From Eubacterium sp. (GTDB lineage: Bacteria; Bacillota; Clostridia; Lachnospirales; Lachnospiraceae), in the NCBI GenBank assembly GCA_003486385.1, contig DNFT01000014.1, positions 1 to 25,016 of the forward strand: a stretch of DNA of 25,016 bases, read 5' to 3'. A model generated the notes under the pieces. That model saw nothing but the letters and a program-made list of their open reading frames with translations, was not told where the DNA came from and did no database searches. The position numbers were made by a program, and so were the translations under genes. The stretch's first letter is position 1, and the number at the start of each line of letters is the position of its first letter. Positions 7,390-15,922 of this stretch are shown here, piece by piece.

Positions 7390-8235
7390 TTAAATATCCC
7401 TTTTTCTGAAAATAACGCTGCCAAGCGTTGTCACCACAATGCCGAATATAACTGCAACCGCCAGCGATACCAGACATTCCCTGCCGCCCGGCTCCATGCC
7501 AAGCATCGCTATCCGCCCGGTAACCGTATACTTGCTTATCACAAAATTGTGAATACCGACCTTATCGATTAACCGGTCTATCAGGTAGTACACAAGGCTC
7601 ATCAGGTTCATGGTAATACAGATGGAGATTACCATACTTATAACATTGTTTTTGAGGATAACCGCAATCGCCATGCAGATGAGCACAAGTGCATAGTGGA
7701 GTGCTGCTTCCGTGAAAAAGTATGCCAGAAATGCATTTAAATTTCCCCATTCAACTTCCCTGAAATAGATGAAATTTGACACTGCCTGTAATAAAAATAC
7801 TCCCGCCATCGTAATAAGTGTAAACACTGCCAATGCAGCTGCCCTCGAGACAATAAGTGCTCCCCTGTTTTTTACCTGCCCTCCGATATTTTTTATGTAG
7901 CCGCTGTTTATATCCGCCGTAGAAAATATGACCGCAAAAATCACTAAAAACAGTGCGTAAAATCTCGACGTCGAATTGGCATAAAACACGTCAAATACCG
8001 TAATGCTCTCACCGCGCTGCGTCGGCAGCTCCACATTAATTCCTACGTTGACATCTTCCGTTCCCGCTTCGATAAGCTGCTCCTCCTGTGCCGGATTTTC
8101 CGCATTTATCGCATCAAAATCCATTTTAACCAGGGCAGCTGTAGCCACTATCACTACAGCCATGACAATCCAGATTACATACATGCTCCTGGTGCAAAAC
8201 ATTCTGTACAAATCCATTTTCAACATGTTAAGCAT
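7390..8235 (-). CDS. ABC-2 type permease of a BcrA/LanF-like exporter
   Basis: A 281-aa membrane protein with an N-terminal helix (about residues 20-36), a long extracytoplasmic loop rich in Glu/Asp/Asn, and about five further helices, the architecture of ABC-2 permeases in bacitracin-export and lantibiotic-immunity systems. It would form the channel for the neighbouring ATPase. AGGAGG lies 8 nt before the ATG at 8235 (MLNMLKMDLYRMF); the in-frame GTG at 8244 is too close to that site. The start overlaps the ATPase stop by 8 nt (ATGCTTAA), showing translational coupling. The exported substrate cannot be read from sequence. Confidence 0.85.
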   Translation of the reverse strand: MLNMLKMDLYRMFCTRSMYVIWIVMAVVIVATAALVKMDFDAINAENPAQEEQLIEAGTEDVNVGINVELPTQRGESITVFDVFYANSTSRFYALFLVIFAVIFSTADINSGYIKNIGGQVKNRGALIVSRAAALAVFTLITMAGVFLLQAVSNFIYFREVEWGNLNAFLAYFFTEAALHYALVLICMAIAVILKNNVISMVISICITMNLMSLVYYLIDRLIDKVGIHNFVISKYTVTGRIAMLGMEPGGRECLVSLAVAVIFGIVVTTLGSVIFRKRDI

Positions 8236-9145
8236 GAGCTGCACCTCCTGTCAGATTAAGAAAATAAGTCTCGAGTTCCTCGCTTGTGATGGATATTCCC
8301 TTCACCGGAATTCCCGCCTTCGCAAGCTCCATATTGACGAGCGCACTCTCGTTTAATCTCTCAAAAATGTGGATATGCTCCTTATCCACCACCTGATAAT
8401 TGACAAAGCCCATGGCATCGAGAACAGGAATTGCCTCCCTCGGATTGTCCAGGGTAAGCTCCATCCTCTCACCGCATCTTTTCATAAGCTCATCTCTCGT
8501 CAGCTCCTGCAAAAGGCTTCCGTTATGAATAATTCCGTAATCCGTCGCAATCTTTGAAAGCTCCTCTAAAATATGGCTTGAAATACATATTGTCATGCTG
8601 CGCTCATTTTTTAACCTCAAAATCGTATCCCTAATCTCGGCAATACCCTGCGGGTCGAGACCGTTTATCGGCTCATCAAGAACCAATAAATCAGGTTCAC
8701 CTACAAGCGCAAGTCCAATTCCAAGGCGCTGTTTCATTCCCAGCGAAAAATGCTTCGTCTTTTTCCTTCCCACGTTATCAAGTCCGACAACCCTCAGAAT
8801 TTCCTCTATGTAGCCTTTTTTCTTTATTCCGAAAAGCTTACACTTGATATTCAGGTTTTCATACGCCGTCATGCTGCCATACAGCCCCGGTGCCTCGATA
8901 AGACACCCCACGCGCGACCTTATCTGCCGCAGATCCTTTCCCTTATATCCGAAAAGCTCAATCTCACCGTCCGTCGCCTCCGCAAGTCCGCTTATCATCT
9001 TGAGACAGGTCGTCTTTCCGGCACCATTCCTTCCGATGAAGCCGTAGATGGCTCCCTTTTTGATATGCAGGCTGACACCGTTTACTGCCTTATAGTGCCC
9101 GTACTGCTTGGTCAGATTTCTCGTTTCCAGTAACATTTCACCCAA
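8228..9145 (-). CDS. ABC transporter ATPase, bacitracin/lantibiotic-resistance type
   Basis: A 305-aa cytoplasmic ATPase. Walker A GRNGAGKTT (38-46), signature FSLGMKQR (133-140), Walker B LLVLDEP (153-159), D-loop NGLDP and switch histidine CISSHILEE are present. SLGMKQR replaces the classical LSGGQ, as is usual in the BcrA/NatA-type subfamily. The C-terminal part (about 215-300) is the extension found in this group. The start is taken as TTG at 9145, 10 nt after AGGAG; an in-frame ATG at 9136 (MLLETRN) is the alternative. It lies 87 nt after the response regulator. Confidence 0.88.
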   Translation of the reverse strand: MGEMLLETRNLTKQYGHYKAVNGVSLHIKKGAIYGFIGRNGAGKTTCLKMISGLAEATDGEIELFGYKGKDLRQIRSRVGCLIEAPGLYGSMTAYENLNIKCKLFGIKKKGYIEEILRVVGLDNVGRKKTKHFSLGMKQRLGIGLALVGEPDLLVLDEPINGLDPQGIAEIRDTILRLKNERSMTICISSHILEELSKIATDYGIIHNGSLLQELTRDELMKRCGERMELTLDNPREAIPVLDAMGFVNYQVVDKEHIHIFERLNESALVNMELAKAGIPVKGISITSEELETYFLNLTGGAAHA

Positions 9146-9232
9146 GTTTTTTCATCTCCTTTTTTTATTTGCCTTTATCATAGCTGGACAATCCTAATTA
9201 AACGCAAATAAATAGTAAAAAAAGAGTAAAGC

Positions 9233-9916
9233 TTATTCATGTAAACGGTATCCTATTCCCCACACCGTCTCAATGTATTCCTCAGCCGTGACTTCCTTTA
9301 GCTTCTTGCGGATATTGCTGATATGCACATCGAGCGTCTTGGTCTCGCCCATGTAAGGCTCATTCCACGCATACTCAAAAATATCCTCCTTGCAAAATAC
9401 ACGCTTTGGATTTCTAAGCAGCAGCTCCAAAATTGCAAATTCCTGTCTGGTTATCTTAGAAAGTATTTTTCCGCATACGCTGACCTGAAAGGTGGATTTG
9501 TTGAGCACAATATCCTTGAACGTGATAATATCGTCGGCAACGTCGCTCTCCTGTGCACGGCGGAGCTGTACCTTAATTCTCGCTATGACCTCCCTGACCT
9601 CAAATGGCTTCGTTATATAGTCATCGGCTCCGTCAATCAACACCTGCACCTTGTCATCGAGGCTGTCCTTCGCGGTCAGCACAATTACCGGAAGCTTTCC
9701 ATTGCTGCGTATCTCCCCCAAAACCGTCTCCCCTGGGATACCCGGCAGCATCAGGTCAAGCAGCACCAGCGCATAGCCATGTTCCTTCATATTTAAAAGA
9801 AGTCTCGCCTCCGTGCCCGAAAAAGCCTGCTCACAGGAATATCCCTCCTTCGTCAATGCCTCACAGAGCAGATTATTAATATTGGTATCATCTTCCACTA
9901 TCAGTATTTTCTGCAT
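9233..9916 (-). CDS. OmpR-family response regulator
   Basis: This 227-aa regulator has a receiver domain (1-115) with acidic pocket EDD (8-10), phospho-acceptor D54 in LLDLMLPG, T81 and K83 in LTAKD, and K103 in TKPF. A winged-helix DNA-binding domain (about 130-225) contains TRQEFAILELLLRNP, DVHISNIRKKL and the terminal ETVWGIGYRL. It should be phosphorylated by the kinase encoded three genes downstream and control the ABC exporter. AGGAG is 10 nt before the ATG. Only 91 nt, with no clear terminator, separate it from the DUF4097 gene upstream, so readthrough from the PadR operon is plausible. A dedicated promoter in that gap was not convincing. Confidence 0.92.
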   Translation of the reverse strand: MQKILIVEDDTNINNLLCEALTKEGYSCEQAFSGTEARLLLNMKEHGYALVLLDLMLPGIPGETVLGEIRSNGKLPVIVLTAKDSLDDKVQVLIDGADDYITKPFEVREVIARIKVQLRRAQESDVADDIITFKDIVLNKSTFQVSVCGKILSKITRQEFAILELLLRNPKRVFCKEDIFEYAWNEPYMGETKTLDVHISNIRKKLKEVTAEEYIETVWGIGYRLHE

Positions 9917-10007
9917 GATTTACAACTCCTAATTCTTATAACGTCATATAGCAGCCCCAAAAGCACTTGAAACTGCCGTATTTTCGTACATTACTATCAC
10001 ATTCTTT

Positions 10008-10988
10008 TTATTTAGAAGCATCAAACTTCACCGTGATATCCGCGTTTGATGTGTTCAGCTTAAGCTTTGACTGACCATTACCCCCGGTATATTTCTTTCC
10101 ATGTACCTCGCTGCCAAGCTTAATGCTGCCGTTGCTGGTTTTAAGCTCATAGTAATAATCGCTGTCCTCGCCATAGAGCGATGCCTTTATGCTGCCGTTC
10201 GAGGTATGCGCCTCGAGCGCGCCGTCAAAATACACTTCCCTTAAAGCTATCTCGGCATTGGTGGTCTTAAGAAGAGCCTCAACACCGCTCACCTCCTCAA
10301 GTTCGACCTCGCCGTTGCTTGTCTTGACATTTAACCGGTCTGCCTGCACGCTTGAGAGCTGTGCCGTTCCGTTGCTTGTAGTCACTGTAAGTTCTTCAGC
10401 CGTAACTCCTTCCACTACGACATTGCTGTTCGTAGTCACTGCACTGAGCGTCTCCCCGCTCACATTTGAAAATGTTATTCTGGCATTCGTCGTGCCTGCG
10501 CTCACCTTTCCCGTGGCAGAGATATCCTCGATGACAATATTTTCATTGGCGGTCGACACGTCTATGAACCCACACCCGCCGTCAGGGATATATAATTTTA
10601 TATACTGCTCATCATCATTGAACAGATTGTAGATAAAGCTAAGCCTCGCGCCATTCATGGAATTTTTTATGATGAGCTCATCACCTTCTACCCCGAACTG
10701 TATATTGTCATCATCATAGTTGTACAGCTTTAAATCCACACCGTATTTGCCGTTGTCCGAGCTGTATATGTAGATTTTACAGTTGGCTGCATCTACAGTG
10801 ACACTCTTAAACGCATCGTAGTCCATATCGTTAAATGATAATTCCTTAAATTGCGCGTCCGAGATTATGCCCTTTCCCGTAAAATCAAAAACTATTCCGC
10901 TTCCACCCATCACCTTTCCTATGGAGAACAGCACTCCTCCCAGAAATATGCATGCAACCGCAGTCAGCAATAACACCTTTTTTTTCAT
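10008..10988 (-). CDS. DUF4097-family surface protein with repeated Thr-Ser-Asn motifs
   Basis: A 326-aa protein with a single N-terminal hydrophobic segment (MKKKVLLLTAVACIFLGGVLFSIGKV) that acts as signal or anchor, then a region of short strands with recurrent (T)TSNG/TTNA/TTNS steps from about residue 165 to the end. This is the pattern of the DUF4097 right-handed beta-solenoid. Function is unknown; the family is often encoded with PadR regulators and DUF1700 proteins, as here, and is associated with envelope stress responses. GGAG precedes the ATG by 10 nt. It follows the DUF1700 gene by 50 nt. Confidence 0.85.
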   Translation of the reverse strand: MKKKVLLLTAVACIFLGGVLFSIGKVMGGSGIVFDFTGKGIISDAQFKELSFNDMDYDAFKSVTVDAANCKIYIYSSDNGKYGVDLKLYNYDDDNIQFGVEGDELIIKNSMNGARLSFIYNLFNDDEQYIKLYIPDGGCGFIDVSTANENIVIEDISATGKVSAGTTNARITFSNVSGETLSAVTTNSNVVVEGVTAEELTVTTSNGTAQLSSVQADRLNVKTSNGEVELEEVSGVEALLKTTNAEIALREVYFDGALEAHTSNGSIKASLYGEDSDYYYELKTSNGSIKLGSEVHGKKYTGGNGQSKLKLNTSNADITVKFDASK

Positions 10989-11038
10989 TGTATCCTCACT
11001 CCTTTTTCAGATATCCCATAAAATACATAAGCAAGCTT

Positions 11039-11686
11039 TTAATTTTTATTAAAAAACATCTTAAAAGCACTCATGACTCCCTTTACAATGTATGTTCCAA
11101 GGAAAAATGCGAGTATTCCGGCTCCAAGCATAAACAGACCGCCGCCGAGCACAAGCAGCCCATTCGCAAGTGACTTGCCAAAAGCAAAAAATCCCGCTGC
11201 CACGCTTGCAATTCCGGCTATCACACACGCCGCGAACACGACAAACACCGCAAATACAACAGCCACAACGACCAGCAGCAGGCTGAAAAGTATTGCCAGC
11301 CCCGCAAATGCCAAAGGAACCCATATCGGAGCCGTGCATGCGAGCGCGATTATTTTTCCGGGTGATTTTTTCCTTTTGGTGTTTCCTTCTTCCCATGAAT
11401 AATCATAGGCTCCTGTGCTGCCAGCATTATAACCGCCATATGCCTTTGCCGTATTCTGTGTACTTGTATAATTCCCTGCACTGTAGTTCTCACTATTCTG
11501 TGCTCCGTTCCCGCCGCACAGTCTCGCCGCAAGCTTCTCAGGTGCACCAAGCTCCTCCATAGCTGCCCATTCATCGCCCGAATCACTGAAATATTCCAGA
11601 TAATATCTTATAACATCATCCTTCTCATCATCTGTCATAGTCGTCAGATTATCCCTCAAAATCTGAAGATACTCATCTCTTGTCAT
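11039..11686 (-). CDS. DUF1700-family membrane protein
   Basis: A 215-aa protein with a conserved N-terminal helical domain (MTRDEYLQILRDNLTTMTDDEKDDVIRYYLEYFSD, about 1-60, followed by ELGAPEKLAARL). A low-complexity Asn/Ser/Gly/Tyr linker (60-100) leads to a C-terminal half made of several hydrophobic helices (about 108-205) rich in Gly/Ala/Val. The family usually accompanies PadR regulators. Its start lies inside the padR-like gene (14-nt overlap), so the two are translationally coupled. The molecular function is unknown; a role as membrane sensor or anti-regulator is a guess. Confidence 0.85.
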   Translation of the reverse strand: MTRDEYLQILRDNLTTMTDDEKDDVIRYYLEYFSDSGDEWAAMEELGAPEKLAARLCGGNGAQNSENYSAGNYTSTQNTAKAYGGYNAGSTGAYDYSWEEGNTKRKKSPGKIIALACTAPIWVPLAFAGLAILFSLLLVVVAVVFAVFVVFAACVIAGIASVAAGFFAFGKSLANGLLVLGGGLFMLGAGILAFFLGTYIVKGVMSAFKMFFNKN

Positions 11687-11996
11687 CCTTATTCCCTCCC
11701 ATAATGCTGTCTATAATGCTCTTATATTCTTCCCACTCAATTCTATACTCTGCAAGCTTACCGCGCCCGGCATCCGTTATCGAATAGTATCTTCGGTTCC
11801 TTCCGTTGTATGGCATATCATAAACTGTGACTAATTCATCCTTCTGCAGGCGTCTAAGCACGGGATACAATGTGGATTCTGAAATCTTCATCAGCTCTTT
11901 TATTCTCTGCGTAAGTTCATACCCATACACATCGGACTGAGCCAGTACCGACAGCACGCAGGCATCCAGAAGCGCCGAACTAACCTGAAAAGCCAT
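11673..11996 (-). CDS. PadR-family transcriptional regulator
   Basis: A 107-aa winged-helix repressor of the short PadR class. DACVLSVLAQSDVYGYELTQRI (11-32) and the recognition part ISESTLYPVLRRLQKDELV are the family signature, followed by the wing GRNRRYYSITDAGRGKL and a short C-terminal dimerisation helix. GGAGG precedes the ATG. It is first in the operon with DUF1700 and DUF4097. The perfect palindrome in its own promoter suggests autorepression. The inducer is unknown; PadR proteins of this class often respond to antimicrobials, phenolics or envelope stress. Confidence 0.9.
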   Translation of the reverse strand: MAFQVSSALLDACVLSVLAQSDVYGYELTQRIKELMKISESTLYPVLRRLQKDELVTVYDMPYNGRNRRYYSITDAGRGKLAEYRIEWEEYKSIIDSIMGGNKDDKR

Positions 11997-12012
11997 AGAA
12001 ATCCTCCTTTTT

Positions 12013-12063
12013 ATAATATTATTTCTTATTCAATACTATACGTGATATAATATTATATGTCAA
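12013..12063 (-). promoter_or_regulatory. PadR operon promoter with palindromic operator
   Basis: TTGACA (12058-12063) and TATAGT (12035-12040) are 17 nt apart on the minus strand. The spacer is largely filled by the perfect 14-bp palindrome ATATAATATTATAT (12045-12058). Its core ATAATATTAT recurs between promoter and start codon (12013-12022). Binding of PadR to both would block its own operon. Confidence 0.75.
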
Positions 12064-12095
12064 CAAGTTTTTATTGTAACTTTTGTCATGCGGCT

Positions 12096-12235
12096 TGGGA
12101 CAGGGGTCTGGTCCGTGTCCCAGCACATGTGATATTTACCATAACACTAAAAAACAGCAATTTCTCCGCACATGGAAAAATTGCTGTTTTCATATTTTCT
12201 ATTCACGTTGGGACACGGACCAGACCCCTGTCCCA
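12096..12235. mobile_element. 140-bp MITE-like element with perfect 27-bp terminal inverted repeats
   Basis: The 27 bp at 12096-12122 are the exact reverse complement of 12209-12235. Each copy is itself a partial palindrome (TGGGACA...TGTCCCA). Between them lies the ilvB terminator hairpin. No transposase gene and no clear target-site duplication are visible. Short GGGAC/GTCCC repeats of this style are widespread in Firmicutes and are thought to be non-autonomous or REP-like elements. It sits between the divergent ends of the PadR promoter and the ilvB stop codon. Confidence 0.75.
12151..12190 (-). terminator. ilvB terminator inside the MITE-like element
   Basis: A perfect 13-bp stem, AAAACAGCAATTT (12151-12163)/AAATTGCTGTTTT (12178-12190), is followed on the minus strand by a run of T. 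It lies about 50 nt past the ilvB stop codon. On the plus strand the tail is TTTTCATATTTTC, so weak two-way activity is possible. Confidence 0.8.
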
Positions 12236-12237
12236 GA

Positions 12238-13917
12238 TTAGCAGTCTAAGAATTTCTCCTCGCCAAATGCCTCGGATATTGCGGCTCCCGGTGCAACCAT
12301 AGGGAATACCTTGTCATCCTTCTCGATGTGGCAGTCGAGCAGGCATGGAATATTGAGTGCTATAGCGTCCTTAATTGCTGCCTCGAACTCCTCGCAGGTC
12401 GTAACCTTGTAGCCCTTAGCGCCCATCGCCTCGGCAAGCTTTACAAAGTCTACCTGATCATCAAGAACTGTAGCGGAATATCTCTGTCCGTAGAAAAGCG
12501 TCTGCCACTGGCGAACCATGCCTAGAACGTGGTTATTCACAACAACCTCGATAATCGGGATATTATATCTTGTGGCTGTGGCAATCTCATTCATGTTCAT
12601 ACGGAAGCAGCCGTCACCCGCAATATTGATGACTGTCTTATCCCTGCGTCCCCACTTAGCTCCGATACTAGCTCCAAGGCCATAGCCCATGGTTCCGAGA
12701 CCTCCGGAGGTGAGAAGCTGTCTAGGCTCCTTGTACTTGTAGAACTGTGCTGCCCACATCTGGTGCTGACCTACCTCTGTCGTGATGATGGCATCGCCAT
12801 TGGTCACCTCATAGAGCTTCTCCATAATGTAAGGACCAGTAAGCTTATCCTTATGGTATGTAAGAGGATATTTTGCAGCAAGCTCCTCAACATGTGCAAC
12901 CCACTCATCATGGTTCTGCTGCGTAAGCTTGGCATTGACGCACTTCAATATCTCCTTGATATCTCCGATTATGCTCGCATCAACCTTGACGTTCTTGTTA
13001 ATCTCCGCAGGATCAATGTCAAACTGTACAATTTTTGCCTCTGTGGCGAACTTCTTTGCATTGCCTGTGACACGGTCTGAGAATCTTGCTCCCACAACAA
13101 CTAAAAGGTCACACTCTGATACTCCGAAGTTGGCTGCCTTCGTACCATGCATTCCAAGCATGCCCATGTAAAGAGGATCTGTTCCGTTAAATGCTCCCTT
13201 ACCCATAAGTGAATCCGTAACAGGTGCCTGAAGCTTCTTAACAAATTCGGCAAGCTCCTTGTCCGCTCCCGATATAACCGCTCCTCCGCCTACGAATACG
13301 AACGGCTTCTTAGCCTTGGAAATCATATCAATAACCTTATCGACATCCTCTGTCTTTATTGTATCCTTCACACGCTCAACCGGCTCCGGCTTCTTGTATT
13401 CATACTCAGCCTTGGCTGCTGTTACGTCCTTCGTGATATCGATGAGAACAGGACCGGGTCTTCCCGAAGCAGCGATTTTGAATGCACTTCTTACAACCTG
13501 GGCAAGCTTATTTACATCCTTTACGATGAAATTATGCTTGGTTATCGGCATTGTCACGCCTGCTATATCAATCTCCTGAAAAGAATCTTTTCCAAGAAGT
13601 GAGACACCTACATTGCATGTAACAGCTACAACAGGAACGGAATCCATATATGCTGTTGCAATACCTGTTACAAGATTGGTTGCTCCCGGTCCTGATGTAG
13701 CGAAGCATACACCGACCCTTCCTGTTGCTCTTGCGTATCCGTCGGCAGCATGTGAAGCTCCCTGCTCATGGGATGTAAGAATATGCGTAATCTTATCTGA
13801 ATTCTTATATAATTCGTCATATACATTGAGTATGGCACCACCCGGATAACCGAATACTGTATCTACCCCCTGCTCCTTCAAACACTCAATCAAAATCTGT
13901 GAACCGTTTAACTGCAT
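12238..13917 (-). CDS. ilvB: Acetolactate synthase, large catalytic subunit
   Basis: This 559-aa ThDP-dependent enzyme makes 2-acetolactate or 2-aceto-2-hydroxybutyrate, the first common step of valine, leucine and isoleucine synthesis. The N-terminal PYR domain carries FGYPGGAILNVYDEL and the catalytic glutamate E51 in SHEQGASHAADGYARATG. A central FAD-type domain follows, then the PP domain with the metal/ThDP motif GDGCFRMNMNEIATATRYNIPIIEVVVNN and VRQWQ. Length is standard for anabolic AHAS. GGGAGG precedes the ATG. It follows ilvD by 20 nt. The small regulatory subunit gene (ilvN/ilvH), often adjacent, is not found in the window, so feedback control would depend on a subunit encoded elsewhere. 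Confidence 0.95.
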   Translation of the reverse strand: MQLNGSQILIECLKEQGVDTVFGYPGGAILNVYDELYKNSDKITHILTSHEQGASHAADGYARATGRVGVCFATSGPGATNLVTGIATAYMDSVPVVAVTCNVGVSLLGKDSFQEIDIAGVTMPITKHNFIVKDVNKLAQVVRSAFKIAASGRPGPVLIDITKDVTAAKAEYEYKKPEPVERVKDTIKTEDVDKVIDMISKAKKPFVFVGGGAVISGADKELAEFVKKLQAPVTDSLMGKGAFNGTDPLYMGMLGMHGTKAANFGVSECDLLVVVGARFSDRVTGNAKKFATEAKIVQFDIDPAEINKNVKVDASIIGDIKEILKCVNAKLTQQNHDEWVAHVEELAAKYPLTYHKDKLTGPYIMEKLYEVTNGDAIITTEVGQHQMWAAQFYKYKEPRQLLTSGGLGTMGYGLGASIGAKWGRRDKTVINIAGDGCFRMNMNEIATATRYNIPIIEVVVNNHVLGMVRQWQTLFYGQRYSATVLDDQVDFVKLAEAMGAKGYKVTTCEEFEAAIKDAIALNIPCLLDCHIEKDDKVFPMVAPGAAISEAFGEEKFLDC

Positions 13918-13937
13918 CTGTGAATCCTCCCAAACAA

Positions 13938-15599
13938 TTATTTCTCAAGTACTGCTCCCTTGCAGGAATCAGATACCATCTTAGCGTACCTTGCAAGATA
14001 ACCTGTTGTAACCTTAGGCTCTCTCGGTTTCCATTCAGCCCTTCTCGCCGCAAGCTCCTCGTCTGATACCGCAAGCTCAAGCTTATTCTCAGGAATGTTA
14101 ATCTTAATCAAATCCCCTTCCTTAACAAGAGCTATAGGACCGCCAACTGCTGCCTCCGGGCACACATGTCCGATTGATGCTCCTCTTGAAGCTCCCGAGA
14201 AGCGTCCGTCCGTGATGAGTGCCACACTTGAACCAAGCCCCATTCCTGCGATTGCAGAGGTAGGATTGAGCATCTCACGCATACCCGGACCGCCCTTAGG
14301 TCCTTCGTATCTGATTACGACGACATCTCCGGCAACAATCCTGCCACCCTTGATTGCCGCAATTGCATCCTCCTCACAGTCAAATACCCTCGCCGGTCCT
14401 TCATGAACCATCATCTCAGGAACAACTGCCGAACGCTTTACAACACATGAATCCGGTGCAAGATTTCCCTTGAGAACCGCAATACCGCCTGTTGTGCTGT
14501 AAGGATTATCTATAGGTCTTATGACCTCTGTATTCATATTGACACAGCCTTCAATATTCTCTGCCATTGTCTTTCCGGTGACAGTCATTACATCCGTGTT
14601 CAAAAGCTCCTTCTTGTTGAGCTCGTTCATGACGGCATATACACCGCCAGCTTCATTAAGCTCCTCGATATATGTGTGGCCTGCCGGTGCAAGATGACAG
14701 AGGTTAGGTGTCCTTGCGCTTATCTCATTGGCGATATCCACGTTAAGCTCCACGCCTGCTTCCCTTGCAATCGCCGGAAGATGAAGCATGCTGTTCGTCG
14801 AACAGCCGAGTGCCATGTCAACCGTGAGTGCATTCATAAAAGCCTTCTCCGTCATGATATCTCTCGGCTTGATATCCTTCTTTACAAGCTCCATAATCTG
14901 CATTCCCGCATGCTTTGCAAGCTTGATTCTCTCCGAATATACAGCAGGAATCGTTCCGTTGCCGCGAAGTCCCATTCCAAGTGCCTCTGTAAGGCAGTTC
15001 ATGGAGTTGGCTGTGTACATGCCTGAGCATGAGCCGCATGTAGGACAGGTCTTTGCCTCATACTCCTTAAGCTGCTCCTCGGTAATCTTACCTGCAGCAT
15101 AAGCACCTACCGCCTCGAACATGCTCGAGAGGCTGGTCTTGCAGCCTGCAACCTTACCTGCAAGCATCGGTCCGCCGCTGACAAAAATAGTAGGAATATT
15201 AACTCTCGCCGCTGCCATTAAAAGACCCGGAACATTCTTATCACAGTTAGGAAGCATTACAAGTCCGTCGAACTGATGTGCAAGCGCCATACACTCTGTA
15301 GAATCCGCAATCAAATCTCTGGTAACAAGTGAGTACTTCATTCCTGTATGTCCCATCGCAATACCATCGCACACTGCGATAGCCGGAAACACTCTAGGTG
15401 TACCGCCAGCCATTGCAACCCCGAGCTTCACAGCCTCGACCAATTTATCAATATTCATATGACCCGGAACAATCTCATTGTAGGAGCTGACGATGCCGAT
15501 AAGCGGTCTGTTCATCTCCTCCTCTGTAAGTCCCAGCGCATTAAACAGGGAACGATGTGGAGCCTGCTGTGTTCCCTTGAAAACTGCATCACTTCTCAT
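13938..15599 (-). CDS. ilvD: Dihydroxy-acid dehydratase
   Basis: A 553-aa iron-sulfur enzyme dehydrating 2,3-dihydroxy-acids to 2-keto acids in branched-chain amino acid synthesis. Motifs are CDGIAMGH (77-84), NCDKNVPGL (118-126) and TCPTCGSCSGMYTANSM (184-200), plus the C-terminal TDGRFSGASRG and GHVCPEAAVGGPI. Around residue 45 it has IVPGHMN, as in the oxygen-sensitive E. coli type, rather than the TPCN motif of [2Fe-2S] relatives, which fits an anaerobe (inference). The RBS is GAGGA about 10 nt before the ATG. It is the first gene of a two-gene unit with ilvB, with its own promoter upstream. Confidence 0.95.
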   Translation of the reverse strand: MRSDAVFKGTQQAPHRSLFNALGLTEEEMNRPLIGIVSSYNEIVPGHMNIDKLVEAVKLGVAMAGGTPRVFPAIAVCDGIAMGHTGMKYSLVTRDLIADSTECMALAHQFDGLVMLPNCDKNVPGLLMAAARVNIPTIFVSGGPMLAGKVAGCKTSLSSMFEAVGAYAAGKITEEQLKEYEAKTCPTCGSCSGMYTANSMNCLTEALGMGLRGNGTIPAVYSERIKLAKHAGMQIMELVKKDIKPRDIMTEKAFMNALTVDMALGCSTNSMLHLPAIAREAGVELNVDIANEISARTPNLCHLAPAGHTYIEELNEAGGVYAVMNELNKKELLNTDVMTVTGKTMAENIEGCVNMNTEVIRPIDNPYSTTGGIAVLKGNLAPDSCVVKRSAVVPEMMVHEGPARVFDCEEDAIAAIKGGRIVAGDVVVIRYEGPKGGPGMREMLNPTSAIAGMGLGSSVALITDGRFSGASRGASIGHVCPEAAVGGPIALVKEGDLIKINIPENKLELAVSDEELAARRAEWKPREPKVTTGYLARYAKMVSDSCKGAVLEK

Positions 15600-15922
15600 A
15601 ATATACTAATCCTCTTTTCTGAGCGATCTGTTACGAAGAAATAATAAGAAATTCACGAATGTGACTTCTAATCTGCCATAAAAGCAATTCATTTTCGCTC
15701 TGAAACAAATTGCATGTGTAAAAATAGATAACTATTATCTGCACTACAGATAAAAGATTGATTTATTATAGCACACTTTCAGACTTTAATCTACTGAATT
15801 TTTAAAATATAGATATAAAATACTATTTTTATCTTTCAAAACTATCACTCACATAAATTCTATACTAATTGCAATACTGCCTCACAGCAGCATACAACAA
15901 TAACAGCCTTATATTTTCCGCA
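15600..15922 (-). promoter_or_regulatory. ilvD promoter and structured leader (gene-free interval)
   Basis: This 323-bp gap holds no gene. On the minus strand an extended -10 box, TGC-TATAAT (15765-15773), lacks a good -35. Just past the expected start, TTATCTG (15735-15741)/CAGATAA (15747-15753) forms a 7-bp inverted repeat that could be an operator or hairpin. Further down, GCAATT (15684-15689)/AATTGC (15708-15713) forms a second, partly paired hairpin. No T-box consensus or leader peptide rich in branched-chain codons was recognised. The leuB-proximal half is A+T-rich and shows no strong terminator. Confidence 0.55.

Noticed and set aside
11061..11396. 111-codon minus-strand frame rich in Cys and Arg
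   Set aside because: It is a shifted frame within the DUF1700 gene; its composition is that of an out-of-frame shadow.
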